From contig OZ005605.1 of assembly GCA_963930655.1 (NCBI GenBank), positions 7,571,501 through 7,635,500 of the forward strand: a DNA stretch of 64,000 nucleotides, read 5' to 3'. The notes under the pieces were generated by a model that did not search any database, was not told where the DNA came from, and worked only from the letters and a program-made list of their open reading frames with translations. Of this stretch, positions 46,401-61,400 are shown one piece after another (the stretch's first letter is position 1; the number at the start of each line of letters is the position of its first letter). The stretch comes from Myrica gale (Eukaryota > Streptophyta > Magnoliopsida > Fagales > Myricaceae). Made by a program: the position numbers and the translations under genes.

Positions 46401-49400
46401 AGAGTGAGAAAGAGAGTGTACCAGCAGTATCCCAGAGACCCAGATTCACAGTCTTGCCGTCTAGCAGAGTATTGGCACTGAAGGAGATGAGCAGGCATGT
46501 CTTCCTAACAACACCATCATTTACAGTTGGGGCGGCACGCGGCACTGAGAGAGAGATCCCGAGAGAGAGAGAGAGGGGGAGAGCTAATAGGTCGCCGGAC
46601 GCGGGTGGAGGATCAGAGAGGTAGTGAGCCGCCAACAGGTCGCCGGGAGTGAGAGCCTGAGAGGAGAGGGGTGAGCAGATTCACTATTGACTAGGGTTCT
46701 AGTTCTACAATATAAAAGTTATCAGGTGGGGCGGGTCGGACATCTCTATTTCGAGGCCCGACCGAATATTGGGCGGGCTCCAGTGTTTTGGGCCCGCCCA
46801 AGCCCGAACCCGAACCTGACACAACCCGACACTATTCGGTCGGGTTCGGTTTCGGGTCGGTCGGAACTGTCAGGTCGGATTACCCGTGAACACCCCTAGC
46901 CCTAGGAGATAAGGTATACTTAGATTTTCCGTTAAAACCCTTGTTTTTCATAGGGACTGGAGTTATTGAAGGAATTAAAAGGCCAAAAGTAATAATGTTA
47001 ATGAAAAATGTTAGCTAGGGCTTTACATTATTTTTTTCCGCAACCCTTACACCATCTTCAATTTTGTTTTTCTTTGTTTTTTTTTTTCTTTTTTAGTTAG
47101 AATTCTTACCGATTCTTTGATTTCACGGTGATGTGAGTGAGACAACATTCATCAGGACATTGGAATGTGGTTACCGACACTGTGGCTGGTCGTTTGGTGG
47201 TTGGTAGAACACAGCATGGCTGCTGGTGTAAGAAGAAACATCCTTTGTTGGACAATTACGATAGTGGGAATTATTGCTTGCTGATCTGTGATGCATTATT
47301 GGTAGTTTTGGTGGTTTTCTCTGGTTGTTTCGGATGATTTCTTGATCCCCGGTAAGTTCTATGGCGGATGCTGGTGTCTCGTAGGTGTTCTTGCATTATT
47401 TGTGGTGTCTTCGAGGCCTTTTACTGCATCCAGTGGCAGTCAGTGGTTACCAGAGGTCTCTCTTAACAAGATTTTGGCTGAATGATCTCTTTGAGATTCT
47501 TCATTTGAATTTATACAAAAAAAAGGGAATAACCCATTTTCACGATAAGATAAGTGATCAAACTAGGGAGGCTGGATAAGATAAAAACCTAGAGCCCCGA
47601 AAACCCTAGGTGGTGGCTGCTGCATTTGATAAGTTAGGGCTGTCGAAACCCTAGCTTTGATACCCCCCCTAGGTGGCTGTTTTGTGGTTGTAGGTCGAAA
47701 TATAAGGAAGAGTAATAGCTTTAGACTCGGGCTTGCTGAATATAGTGACAATCAACCTCAATATGTTTTGTTCGCTCATGAAAAAGGGGATTGACCACTA
47801 TTTGAATAGCGCTTGTATTATCACCAAGTAATAGGGTCGGATGAGATTGAGGAAATCCAACCACGGCTAGGATTTTGCGCAACCAAATAAATTCTGAGCA
47901 TGCTGCTGACATGGTTCAATACTCGGCCTCAGTAGATGATTTGGAGACAATCTTGTTTCTTGAATTTCCATGAGATAAGTGCATTGCCAAGAAACACACA
48001 CCAACCAGCTGTAGACCGACATGTATCAGGGCATCCGGTCCAGTCAGCATCACAGTAGGCCATGAGTTGATTAGACGAGCCAGTAGGAAAGAAAAGACCA
48101 CGGTTAGATGTCTCCAATAAATACCGAATGATAAGATGAATAGCAACCAAATGGAGATGTCGCGGAGAATCCATGAATCTGCTCACAGTATGGACGACAA
48201 AGCAAATATCAGGTCGTGTAATCGTGAGGTAGATGAGACTACCTACGAGTTGTCGGCAAAGAGTAGAATCCGCTAGCAAGTCTCCCTCGTCCTTTCGGTA
48301 CTTAACATTGAGTTCCAATGGAGTGTCAATAGGCATAGAAAGACCTAACCCGCTTTGGTGAAGAAGATCCTGAGCATACTTATGCTGATTTTGGGAATTT
48401 TTTTAGTGTTCTCAAACATAGACTTGTATAAACTATTGTGCTCTCTGGGTAAATATTACTTTGGTACGCTATAATTGCTGCACATTTTATGTAATCTATG
48501 TTTCATATGTTTGCACAGCCTGTTTAGGAGTTGCTATGCTACATATACTCATATTTTTTTTTTCTTTTTTCACATTGTAGCAGTGACTACTTGACAATAG
48601 CAACAACACGTCCAGAAACTTTATTTGGTGATGTGGCTATTGCAGTGCACCCAATGGTAGGATAACTTTCCCTACCTCAGAGGCTTGCGCAAGTATTAAG
48701 ATGAATGGTCTAGGTGTTTGGAACTTATTCTGTTTATGTGATTGTCATCATAGTTTTAAAACATCTAACTGGTGAAGAAGGTAAGATGAATTTATGGTGT
48801 GTACCTTTCTTTTCTGGCCACTTTGGAAAAATTTAGTCAGCTACCTCAGTGGGATTTTTCTGAAAGTCAAAAGCTTATCTCTAATATTTTGAGACCGGTA
48901 CTGATTACAGTTAAAGATATGCAGTTTTCTTGTGTGTTGAAAGCTGATGCAAGAAGATGGAATTTTTGTAAGTGCCTTAGAAGCAAATATATTTTTGTAA
49001 GAAGCACTGGAATGACTGTCCCATATTTGGGATACAGCTTTAAAATAATAGTGCCATATACGATCAGTTTATTTAAAACTCACCCTCGGGAATACAAAAT
49101 TTATGTGCAGTAGTAACTGCATTTTGCATTTTCTGTTCGTAAGTCTGTATGTTTATCTGTATTTCTGTTGTTAGATTATAGAGGAGTATCTTTTTTGTCA
49201 TTTCCGATTGGCACTTAAACAGAGAACCTCTTCTTTTTACTATGTTGAACATAGGGCTGTTTTGCTTTTTGTATTATGGCCATCTTGACCACTGTTGGTG
49301 GCTATAATATATTATGCACTGTACTTTAATCCAAGATTGGCACTTGAAATAACTTTTGTTTTGGATATAAACAATGTTCAGAGTACTGTACTTTGATCAA

Positions 49401-52400
49401 AGATTTGGCACTATAATCTGTGAGTATGCATTTCAAATTTTTCTTAATGAAGACATTCTAGGAGTAGATCAGAAGTAGACACTGGATTTGTTGATTCCAG
49501 TAGCTCCCATTCGAGTGGGAAAACCAAAATGTCTGCTCAGATGAAGTAAGCAACTATGTTTGAAAATTTGACATTAGCTTAGAAATCATGTACTCATTAT
49601 CCCCTCCCTCCCCTATCTCTTATTCTCTATTCTTTCTACTACTACAACTCTTTTGACAGTTTTGTGAGCATTCTACATGTGTTGTCTTTTTCAGGATGAG
49701 CGTTATTTGAAGTATGTAGGTATGATGGCAATCGTGCCTATGACATATGGTCGTCATGTCCCTATCATCTCTGACAGGGTAAAAGCATCTCAATAATGTT
49801 TTTGAAGATACTTCCATTTTCGGTGGTTGCTTTGTTTTTGTCATGGTGCTAATTCTTCTTGGAGCTTATAGTTTCAACTGGTGCATGTACTATGCTGCAG
49901 CACTAGTTTAAGAGCATAGTTTGAAGCAGTGGAAGGGGAATGGATACTTACAAGTACTAAGAAGCCTCTAGGTTGGGCATGAGTATTTGTGCCTTTAAAA
50001 CATAAGTATCAGTTTCGTCAGGAGTTTCTTTCCAATACCTGACCTAGATTTAGTACCAGTGCACACTTTTGCCTATTCCAGTAACCTGAACTTCAGAAAA
50101 ATAACAAAATTTCTTTTTGAACCTTTTTATTTTTGGTGGTGGTTCTTTTGATTCCTATCTGGTAACATGTCATGTACGGGGATGTTACGCTGTTCTGTTT
50201 GTTCATCAACTTCGGTTTTTATAGCTGGAAGACAGTCTGCCTAACTTATTTAAAGTGTATGTGAGGTCTTCCTAGATCCTCACTCTTCAAAGCTTTTCAG
50301 CTTATCTCCTGCCTGACCATGAAAGGAAGATTGAAGTTTCCCGTGTAGTTTGCTTCCTAACAAGTGGCTCAACTGCCTTGTGCTGGGGATTTGAAATCAC
50401 TATAATTCTCTTAAGGAGATGGTTCTCAGCATTATAACAATTTTTGAATATGTCTATATGAATTTACTTGTTAGAATACCTGCCTACCTGCTCTCCTAAG
50501 ACACAATTTGTTTGTGGCCTCTTCTTTGTTTCCTAGAAAATAAAAGGTTGATAAATGGTATTGCTGAAGAGTAAATATGTCCGATTTAGCTTACCAATTT
50601 TACTAAATAGATGCTTTTATGTAATTCTTTCAATTGGCATAGATTTGATTGTTAGTGATTTTTCTTTTAACTGCTGAATCTGACAGCATGTTGATAAAGA
50701 TTTTGGGACTGGGGTGTTGAAGATAAGCCCTGGACATGATCATAATGACTATCTTCTCGCTAGAAAGCTCGGTCTCCCTATATTGAATGTAATGAACAAG
50801 GATGGGACACTTAACGAGGTTGCTGGATTGTATTGGTATGCTTTTGGAATAGCTTTATTTGGTTGTTCAACATTTGTCGTATTGGGGAGAAAAGGAGCTT
50901 TGCATGTTGTGCCTAACATGTGGCATTAACACCTATAATAGCGGCGTTGATCGGTTTGAGGCACGGAAGAAACTGTGGTCAGACCTGGAGGAGACGGGCT
51001 TAGCTGTGAAAAAGGAACCTCACACTCTACGAGTTCCCAGATCCCAGCGTGGTGGAGAAGTGAGATACTCCTATGTCTTACTCAGCTGAAAATTTTGGGT
51101 AATGGATACCTATTGCTTTGGGAATTTCTTCTCATGTGGTATTCCCCTCCTTTTTCTTTCTCTCTTCCTTCTTCCTCTGCCAGATAATAGAGCCACTTGT
51201 AAGCAAGCAGTGGTTTGTTAGTATGGAACCCCTTGCTGAGAAAGCACTACATGCGGTTGAAAAAGGAGAAATAAACATTATTCCCGAAAGATTTGAGAAG
51301 GTATGTGAGCATATGTACCTTTGTGTTGGACTTTTGGCTTCCTATTCACTCATTTCAGTTGTACTACGAAGATTTTGTCTTTTTTGCTTTATTTTTGGAA
51401 ACTTTTTATCTGTTTACTGCTGTAATGCTTTTGCCTTGGTCTCTAATTCTGTTGAGTAGGGTGCAATTGGCGGATTTTGTAATTTTTCATTATCTTTAAC
51501 CTTATTATGTATTACAGATTTACAATCACTGGCTATCAAATATCAAGGATTGGTGTATAAGCAGACAACTCTGGTGGGGACACCGCATACCGGTTTGGTA
51601 CATTGCGGGAAAAGACTGTGAAGAAGAATATATAGTTGCAAGGAGTGCTGATGAGGCTCTTGAGAAAGCTCATCAGAAATATGGAAAAGATGTGGAAATA
51701 TATCAGGATCCAGATGTTCTTGACACATGGTTTTCAAGGTCTATTGCTTGCAGATGGCTAAGAATCACATTTTTGTTGTTGTTTTGTGCACGTTGTATGC
51801 AATAAACTGCAACCCAATGATTCAAATTTACTAAGTAATATAAGGATGTTCTCACATTAATTTTTGCATTAATCTGGCTTACTTTTCAAATGGCTATGAT
51901 TTGAAACACTTTGTTAATCAAACTATTCTGCGGCAATGGGAGACAAATTTTCTGACAAAAGATTATGAAATGGAGGAGAAATTGGACTTTTTTAATTATG
52001 TATCTTCTCCTTTTACTTTTAAAGTCTTACTAAATTGGTGTTTATTGATTTCACCGAACAATAAAATGTGCCTTGTTGTTGCAATTTTGGTTATCAATGA
52101 GTTCACTTTGATAGGTCCCTGTAGTTTTGTATATATACCTGAGCTTCAATAGATTGTAGCTTATATTCAAGTATTGGAATAAGATATGGCTTAAAATGCA
52201 TCTCTCTTTGTTAAAATTATATGTTCCGTACAGTGGTTGAACAGGATCTTTCAGAAAGGGTTGGGACTTAAAAGACTACTATGAACTCACGCAAATTGTC
52301 TTTTTGTTTGAAGTCTCATAACTGTAATTTGGTGCAACAAACTAGTTTCAGTAGTTCCTTAAACATATTTACATTTGATTTCTTGAGTTCATAGCTCATG

Positions 52401-55400
52401 AATTAGCCTCTTTGAAATGAAGCAAGTATCATTTTCGTTGCCTTGTAATTTTATTAAATTTCAGCTCTTTCTTTAGTGATGACTAGTGAAGGCTAAGGCA
52501 GATGTTCTGCTACATAACTCTGCCCATTCACAAACTTTTATGTCTGAGTAATTACATGCACCACAGCCATATACGTTACCCATATTCTCTTTCTCTTGTG
52601 TACAGTGCATTATGGCCTTTTAGTACTCTTGGATGGCCAGATGTAACAGCAGAGGATTTTAAACGATTTTACCCGACAACAATGCTTGAAACTGGGTAAT
52701 GTTACTCCCTACAAAGCTTTCACTTCCCTTGTGACCTCTCTGTCTTTTTTTCTCTCTCTGTGTTTGGCTGTGTGTGTGCATGCTTGCATGCGTGCAGCTA
52801 AATCTGATGTAGAATTGCCAGATGGGAACCTGGCGTCTATGCTGAACACATAGTTAGGTAGAAAATCTGTTTATTCGGTGCCTTTCCCGTAGTATGCGGA
52901 GAAGCATATGCTGCTGTTGAACTGCAAATTGTATTTTATTTCTAATCGATAGAGTAGTCAAGGCACTGCTTCCATTCTTTTTTTCTTTTGATCTATAAAA
53001 TATTAATTTCTTGTCTAGAGCTTATGTTCTTATTTTATAGTGTTGGAATTGATACTGCTTTCATGTTTGGACAGGCATGATATATTGTTCTTTTGGGTGG
53101 CAAGGATGGTCATGCTGGGAATTGAGTTCACTGGAACTGTACCATTCTCGTATGTTTATCTTCATGGACTCATCCGAGACTCACAAGTGAGTTTAGTGCA
53201 TTATTAAAAACTCTTTTGGGGCTGATTTTCCGGAACTGTAGCCCTTAATGCATCATCTTTCTATACCTTTCTCTGGAAGTTCTGCAGACCATTTTGGCTT
53301 GGTTTGATTTGGCTCAAACTACCAATCTTTGAAACATAATACCTGTTTCAATTCTGGTGAACAGATGTATCAGTCTTGAAAGCTTTACTTTCGATGAATG
53401 AAGTTCTTCCGGCCACTTGATGACTATTGCATCACATAATTTAATAATGCAGTAGACATTGTGACCTACCATATCTTTAATTTCTGTGACGGCAGTTGTT
53501 GTCTGATATGGAATTGAAACTTTTGAAATCTCGGGCAAAATTTAAACGAACTCTGTGTGAAGACCAAAGTGGAATGGCATAGTTTCTCTGTTTTTCCCAT
53601 GTCCAAAAACAATGTCAACCATAGGTAAGAATTGCAGAAAGAAATCCGCCTTACAGTATAATAGGTGTACATTTTCTCTAACTTCTTCTTTTGTTTTGGC
53701 TGGAGGGTCGTCCAAGTAAATCTCAGTTGTCAAGTAAACTCAGTTTGTTATTTTTTTTTTTTGGGGGGGGGGGGGGGTTCATAGTAAATTTCAATTAAAA
53801 GTGAACTCATAGTTTTCACTGCATTCAGTACATCCTCTAGAAGAATACATTGTACCATATATAAACTCCATCTCTTGCCAAATGGATGGCTTATTACTTT
53901 CCATGTGGCGAGGAAAGCATGAAAATCGGTCATAATCACGATCTTACAAGTACTTCTTAGGAGTGGCTTAACAAAATCACCTAGGGCATGTTCGTGTTGT
54001 AAAAAATTGTAGGATTCTAGTAGAATTGTGAATATTTATGTGAAATAGTGTTTTATAGGTGTTTGTATAAAAGAGAGAGAGAGATGATTTGATGTAATTG
54101 TTTAATAAAAAAATATTGGAATTAGGTGAAAAAGTATAGAGAAAATTTATGTTAAATAAAAAAGTAAAATGTTGTTGAAGATTGTGTTAAATGTATTGGT
54201 GTTTGTGTTTGAATTCTTAAGATGTTCGGTGATAGTTTTGTGAATAGATTTGAATCCTAGAAAAAACTTGAAAACAAACATTACCCTGTATTTTACCTCT
54301 TTTTCCAGTTCTTTTTGAATAAATAAATTCTCTACTTAAAACAAAACAAAAGAACCAAGAAAAAGAAAACAAAAAGCAAAGACAAAAAAATGTCAGAATA
54401 ATCTTTGACAAGTTTGATGGCCTTCTGCAGTAATATCCACCAAATCAAGAGTGAGGTGGATTTCTATGTTTGTTTTCCTGTATATTGCGCCTGTATTTGT
54501 ATTTTTCTAACAATTGAATTAGGACTACATAGTTCATCTTGAAAAAGAACACTTCTTACAGCAGTATTCATGTCCAAATGTAAGTATTACTTATTAGTAC
54601 AGATAAAGATACCGGTAGTCAATTTTACAGCTTAGATATATAGAAAAGAAGAGAATAAATGAATAACATCAATAATTCCATCACTTCTCTGGCTAATATA
54701 AGAGATGACAGATAGAAGCTCTGATACCAAAATGGGTTTGGAACAGAACTCGGTGAAAGTACCCACCAATAATATTCCAAACAACATTTTTCTATTTGAA
54801 ACTTAATGAGTGATGGTTGATTGAACTTATAATTGAAATTTCTAGGATTCAGAGTTAGATACCCATTAGATGTTAATAAACTTTCTTTGGCATGAAATTA
54901 CATTAGAGAAACTTAGATTGAGATGAAAATTTAAAATAGTAGATAGAAATGGAACTTCTGTGAGAGCAGCAAATACTGAACATGATAGATATTAGGAACT
55001 AACAAATTCTCAGATGGCTCATCGGGTGTTAGGACGATGAAGTTGACATTTCTAGACTTCTTTAAATGTAGGATACTATGCAAACTACGCCAAGGTAGTT
55101 TTTTCTTTTTCATTTTGGGTGTGACTCGCGAGTTACCTGTGTTGTTTTTTCATTCCCTTAAATTTTTTTCTTCCCTATCCTGCTGAGTAGTATTTATTAG
55201 AAACATAATTGCTATTAGTTCTAGGCCCAAGGTACAGTGGTGATAACTTTAGAGAGGTTTGCAGAAAAATTGTATCTTGTCTTCGTTGAGACTCTATTAT
55301 ATAGAAGGATTACACCATGATACCGTTATAATTACAATAAAAGCTGTACAATTAAAGAAAATAATCGATCAAGCTATACAAGGAAATAATCGTCAAGGAA

Positions 55401-58400
55401 AATAATAACGTTCTTCAAAGAGAATAATAAAGTTCTATTTTGAATTTGAAATGGCCAGCTATGATGTCTGACATCCCCCCTCAAATTGATGCGGATAAGT
55501 TGACAAGCATCAATTTGCCAACAAGGAAGTGATGACGTTGACGTGTAATGGATTTGGTGAAGATATCCGCAACCTGTAAGAGTGGTGGAAATGTGTGGGA
55601 GGGTAATAACTTTGCGATCAAATGCTTCTCGAATGGAATGACAATCAACTTCAATGTGCTTGGTCCGCTCATGGAAGACATGACTGACAACAATTTGGAT
55701 GACGCTCGTGTTGTCGGCATGAAGAGGAGTAGGACATGCCTGGGAGAAGCCAAGTTCAGTGATGAGACCACGTAGCCAGATGATTTTGGAGTAGACAGTA
55801 GACATGGCACGAGATAAGGACCAAGGAACATGCACCATCCAGTAGTGGATTTGTAGGTATGGGAGTAGCCAGCCCAGTCGGCATTGCAATATGCTTGCAG
55901 CTGAAGGGATGCACTTGCAGGGAAAAATAAACCATAAGTAGGAGAACCAAGAAGATATCGAATTATTCGACGGACAGTGGCAAGGTGAAGATGTTGAGGA
56001 GTTTGCATAAACATGCTGACAGTATGAATTGCATAAGATATGTCAGGCCGGGTGACAATGAGGTTGATAAGACTACCAACCAACCGTCGGTAGAGAGTGG
56101 GATCATCAAGAAGGGCTCCTTCATCACTCCGATATTTTACATTGAGTTCCAAAGGAGTGTCAACAGCGGTAGTCTCGGTGAGGCCGGCCAAAGTGACAAG
56201 ATCCTGAATATATTTGCTTTAAGTCAAGAAAATACCTTGTGACTGACGATTTACCTCCAAATCCAAGAAGTAGGTGAGATGACCTAGGTCTTTCATATGG
56301 AAAGTGGTATGTAGAAGTGTCTGAAGCTTAGAAATGACACCAAGATTAGAACCGGTAATGATAATGTCGTCCACATAGATGAGAAGAGAACTAAACAAGT
56401 AGCTGTCTTTTGTCGAAATAGAGATGAGTGAATTTGGGTGAAGGAGAAGCCAAGGCAAATTATATTGTTTGTATGTTAAGGCTCGGTTTCCCCTTAAGAT
56501 TTGTTCCCGAGCCCTATGAATTGCAATCAAGAGAATGATCATATTGTTCTTTTAGTTAAACCTTGTTTGTTCTCATTGCATGTTTAGGGCATCTTTCTGC
56601 CATGTATGGGTAGTTTTCAATTCTATTGTATATTGATTTGGTTCTGTACCAAATATATTTGTTTTTCAGGGTCGTAAAATGTCAAAAACATTAGGGAATG
56701 TAATAGATCCAATCGATACTATCAAGGAATTTGGCTCTGATGCTTTACGTTTCACACTTGCCTTAGGAACTGCTGGTCAGGTTTGTTTTCTCGTGATTTC
56801 TGAAGATGTTGCATTGATCGAACATGTAAACAGAATATAGTTGTCTGTATATTTTTGGTAATGATTGACTAATATCATTTTCTTTCAGGATCTTAATTTA
56901 TCCACTGAGAGGTTGTCCTCCAATAAGGCCTTTACTAACAAATTGTGGAATGCTGGAAAGTTTGTGTTGCAAAATTTGCCCAATTGTAATGATTCATCTT
57001 CTTGGGAAACTATATTGGCTTACAAGGTTTGTTCATATTCATTCTCATTGGCTAAGATCAGTAAAATGAAGTTATGATGCTAGAGTCAAAACTCATAAAG
57101 CCAACGCATATTTGGTAGGACATTTAGCCGAAGAAGAAAGATCTCTTCAAGGCTTGAAAAGGAGGAGCTATTAGGCATAAAGCATAAGATTAAGAACCCT
57201 AACTTGTTGAAAATGTACAGCTGAGGGTAACCCAAACCTCAGGATATTAATCTTTTAGAATAAGATAGGTGCAAATGGGGTCAAGATATCGTGGCCTCAT
57301 ATAACATAGTCCTATATTGACGAGTACAATTTCTTGTTTCTTGCATCTGAAAAAGTTGTTGAGTGCAATCACCACAGAGCATGAAGGAAGTTAGCTTCTA
57401 ATCTTCTGTCCACCATTAAGATGATATTTCACCGTGTAATTCACCTTTCCCAACTTAAACATGGATGAGTAGGGATACCCATAGCAACCAAGCCGCAGAG
57501 GGGACATTTCTTTCTCCTTTTTGTCGGTGGATATTTAACTTATCATATTGGGGGGTCGGCAAGGCACCCCAAAGACATTTCGAAGAATGAAAAAAAAAGA
57601 CCCCACGCCCTGTGAATTATAGTACTCAAAATTCTTACTCTTTTGCATAAGAATTCATCTAGAAATATTCAGTTCACCTAATATATCTTGTATAATATTC
57701 TATTCGACAAGCATTATTCAGTAAGTATCTCGAATTAGATTGAATGCAACAAGCATAAATCAAGTAAGAATCAACAATCCAAGTAGTGAACTTTTAAAAA
57801 CATTATTAGATGCAGACATTCTTAATAAGATGTGATAGAGAAAAGGGAAAAAACTCCTCTTAGATAGAGTATTTTGATGGAGGCACATAAGCCAAGACAT
57901 GGGGATTAAAGCTTTTCCTGAATTATTGGCAACTGAACTATTTGACCATCTGCTAATTACTTATGTTCCTTTTACGTGTGTGTTTGTAGATTAATTGGGA
58001 AAGTTACTTCGAGTCATTACAAGGAGTCTAGGATGTCTTTCAGAGAGGATGGCTTTCCCCCCATTATTAGAGCATGCACTTTTGCAGTTTACTCATGAGG
58101 GAGAGAAATCATAAGATTGGTTTGGTCATTTTCCCCTGTTTAGTACGCTATCCATCTCAAAATCATGTATTTTGAAATGCCACAATTAATGACAGCGCAA
58201 AAATAAAATGATCTTCCCAAAATCTCTTATTTTATATTAGATGTGGCACAATTTTTTATGAGAAAATTATTTTCTTTTCAAAATGTGACTGGAGTAACTA
58301 TATCTGTATAATCCACCAGCTGTAGGTGCACTTTCCCATTCTTTTCATACTCTCCCTCACCTCATCAACGCCACATGGCGAATAAGTGTTATGTTTTTTT

Positions 58401-61400
58401 TTTGTTATACAAATGACTCCGAAACAATAAGCGCTTAAGAAGGTTGATTTTCACTTTAGGGTCATTGTTCAAATGATTTTTACTTCTCCTATTCACTTGG
58501 AGGTCTTTCTTCAAGGTTCATTCAAAGAGAAAGCCAAGATTATTTGTGATATATATTCCAAGTCTGGCATCCACCTTCACCCAATCAATTTCTTACTCAA
58601 AATCTTAAGTTTTTTTGTTTTTATTTCAATTTCCCCAAAAAGCACCAAGACTGTATAAAGAGTTAAAAAATTATTTACAGTTCTCGAAATGAACGAATTT
58701 AAACTAATGAGATCAGAATTTTTTCAGCTTGAAAGTTCATTATTGATATGAAATACTATTTGATAACTAAGAAATTTGACCATTGATAATAATAACTGGT
58801 GCTAATAATATTTGAATTACTTACTATGGTGGTGGGTGGTGCTCCGGTGTTAATAGCTATGATGAGTTGGCAATAATTGCAGGAGTTTTATGGCAGCAAA
58901 TTTGACAGTAGAGTGGAGAATGGTGGTGATGGTAGTCAGCTGGTGGCATGTCACCAGCATTTTGATGCTAGGAGTTATTATGAGGATTTAAAGGCAAAGG
59001 AGGTTATAGTGTGATGGTGGTGCTATAGGTGATTGGGAGAAGAAAAGAAAAAGGTGGTGGTGGTAAGGGTAGTGGCAATGATGTTACTGAGTGTTGGCTA
59101 GGTGAAGGCAACTGTGGTATACTCTGATGGTTGAGTTGGCTATGGTAATGATGACAATGATGGTGGGGAGATGGCAATGGAGTTATAGTCTTGGTAGGTT
59201 ACTGGTAGCGACGCACTGACAACAATTGCATGAAGGTGACGGCTGTTGTATAGTGTACGGGATGGGTGGCAGCTACCTTTCAGTACCAAAAGCATGAAAT
59301 GCGATGGTGGTGCTATAGGATGGTCATGTTGGTAGTGATGATGATGATGGCGGCTGGGGCAAAGGTCGTTATAGTGATGTTGCAGGTGGTAGTGAAGCAT
59401 AGAAAGGAAAATAACTATGGAATCAAGCAGAATGACGCCTTCATCACTGAGATTTCACTGTTGTAGATCTGTCAAAATCACAATGTCACGAAATTTTCGA
59501 AGCAATTCTCTGCTTAACCCAAAAGAGGAATTAATGTTTGAGACTCACTCTCAAACCTGACCTTTAAAGTAGAATCACACTCAAAGATTCATCATCCAAT
59601 TATCAAATCAGATCTCCAAAAAGATTGATCTGATATGATTAAGAAATTTTTTGCTCTGCTGGGCAACGTGGTTGTTAATTCTTGGATTGGATCACCTGTG
59701 CCAAATATCTAACCATGTCTTCCATCTTGAGACTCGAGGAAAAGATAGAGTTTCCATGATTAAGAGAAACAATATTGCAATCGCATATCCTTGGATAGAA
59801 AAATTGCAATATGATATGGAAGTTTTTGAACATAAAGCACTCTACTGAACAATTGACTACATCCAGTGTGTAACTGAAATTCAGTGTTTGGTGCAAAAAG
59901 CAAGTGTTGTGCAGAATCTAAAGAATATTGTTCAAATAATAAAAAACTTCTTCTTCCTATATGCTTAAGCTTTTGGGATAAATGGTAGATTCACATAGTA
60001 TCAGAGTCAAGGTCCTGAGTTAGATACCTGACTCCACACTTCATTCCAATTTCAATTAAATATTGCACGTGTTGGGCCTTAAAAAAAAGGAGAGTCTGAC
60101 CCACACATGAGGGGGAGTGAGAGAATATAATTCAAATAATAAAAATCTTCCTCTTCCTATACGCTTAAGCCTTTTGGGATAATTTTTTTTTTATAAGTAA
60201 GACAATTTTATTGAAAGAAAAAACAATAGAAGGAACAATACAAAGGATTATATGAAGTACTCTATACCAAATAAGCTAGAAAACTAATGAAATCTAAAAA
60301 CTCCGAAAAAGGAGAACCCAAAGACTGCAAAAAATTGCCCCTTAGACCCTCCATGGAGACAGCAACGCCCTTAAAACATCTCTCATTTCTCTCTCTCCAA
60401 AAATTCCACCAAATACAAGTAGGTATCATTATCCAAATAGCTAAGGCCCGAGGGTCTTTAAAATCTCTTTTCCAGCGCAACAAAACATCAGCTACCCTCC
60501 TAGGCATCACCAAATCATAGTCCATAATAGAGAGCACTATGGACCACAACTTCCTATCAACCAAACAGTGCAGCAAAATGTGCTCAACAGACTCTCCATC
60601 ACATTTGCAAAGATAGCACCAATCTAGCACATTCACTCCCCTCCTCCTCAAATTGTCAGTGGTAAGGATTCTTCCAAGGGCGGCCTCCTAAACAAAGAAA
60701 GACTCCCTAGGCGGGGCTAAAGACCTCCAAATCTGTCTCCAAGAGAAGCTCTCATCAAAATCCCCAACAATACACTAATACCAAGATTTCATCGAGAAAA
60801 CATCATTCTTGCCTTCAACATGACTCCTCAAAACTTTAGAGTGAAGTAAAGAGAAGAGTGTCGAAAACTCCTCCAAATCCCAATCATTAGCCCTCCTAAC
60901 AAACTGAATATTCCACGAAGAAATCCCGGAACCCTTCTCCAAATAGTCTGCAACCATAGCATTTTTATTGCATGCTAGAGAAAACAAAAAATGAAACATC
61001 TCCTTTAAGGATCTCTCACCGCACCAACGATCCTTCCAGAAACGGACTCTTAAGCTACTTCCCACCTCAAAATGGATGTTCTCAGCAAAGGAATCTCATC
61101 CTTTGCTAATATTCTTCCAAAGACCAACACCATAAGAGTCATTGCATACAAGAGTGTTCCACCCACCCAAAGCACAACCGTATTTCTCCATGATAACAAT
61201 CCTCCACAAGCTTTCTCGCTCAACCCCGAACCGCCAAAGCCATTTCCCAAGAAGGGTCCTATTAAACAAGGCAAGCCTTCTCAAACTCAACCCACCACAA
61301 CTAATAGGAGAACACACTTTCTCCCACTTCACAAGATGAAATTTTTGCACACTATCATCACTTCCCTATAAAAAATCCCTCTAAATCTTCTCCCACCTAT

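Larger units (their letters stand above)
44640..46898 (-). mobile_element. hAT-type element carrying a ROP GTPase fragment
   Basis: The left end TAGGGCTGTTCATGG and the reverse-complemented right end TAGGGGTGTTCACGG are inverted repeats. A perfect 8-bp duplication GCCCTAGG flanks the element (44632-44639 and 46899-46906). Both subterminal regions are full of CGGGTCGGGT and CCCGACCCG phrases. The 1.8-kb interior is not transposase. On the minus strand it holds a ROP GTPase exon piece (46422-46530) with downstream intron-like sequence and an unrecognised 110-codon open frame at 45455-45787. It lies in intron 9 of the synthetase. Confidence 0.85.

Noticed and set aside
54700..54760. Inverted Met-tRNA primer site suggesting another LTR element
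   Set aside because: No paired LTRs could be seen around it.
55985..56242. Plus-strand frame over the Copia relic
   Set aside because: Shadow of the minus-strand Copia RT/RNase H.
59140..59400. His-rich open frame on the minus strand
   Set aside because: It is the complement of a GGT/GATG low-complexity tract, with no start context or domain.
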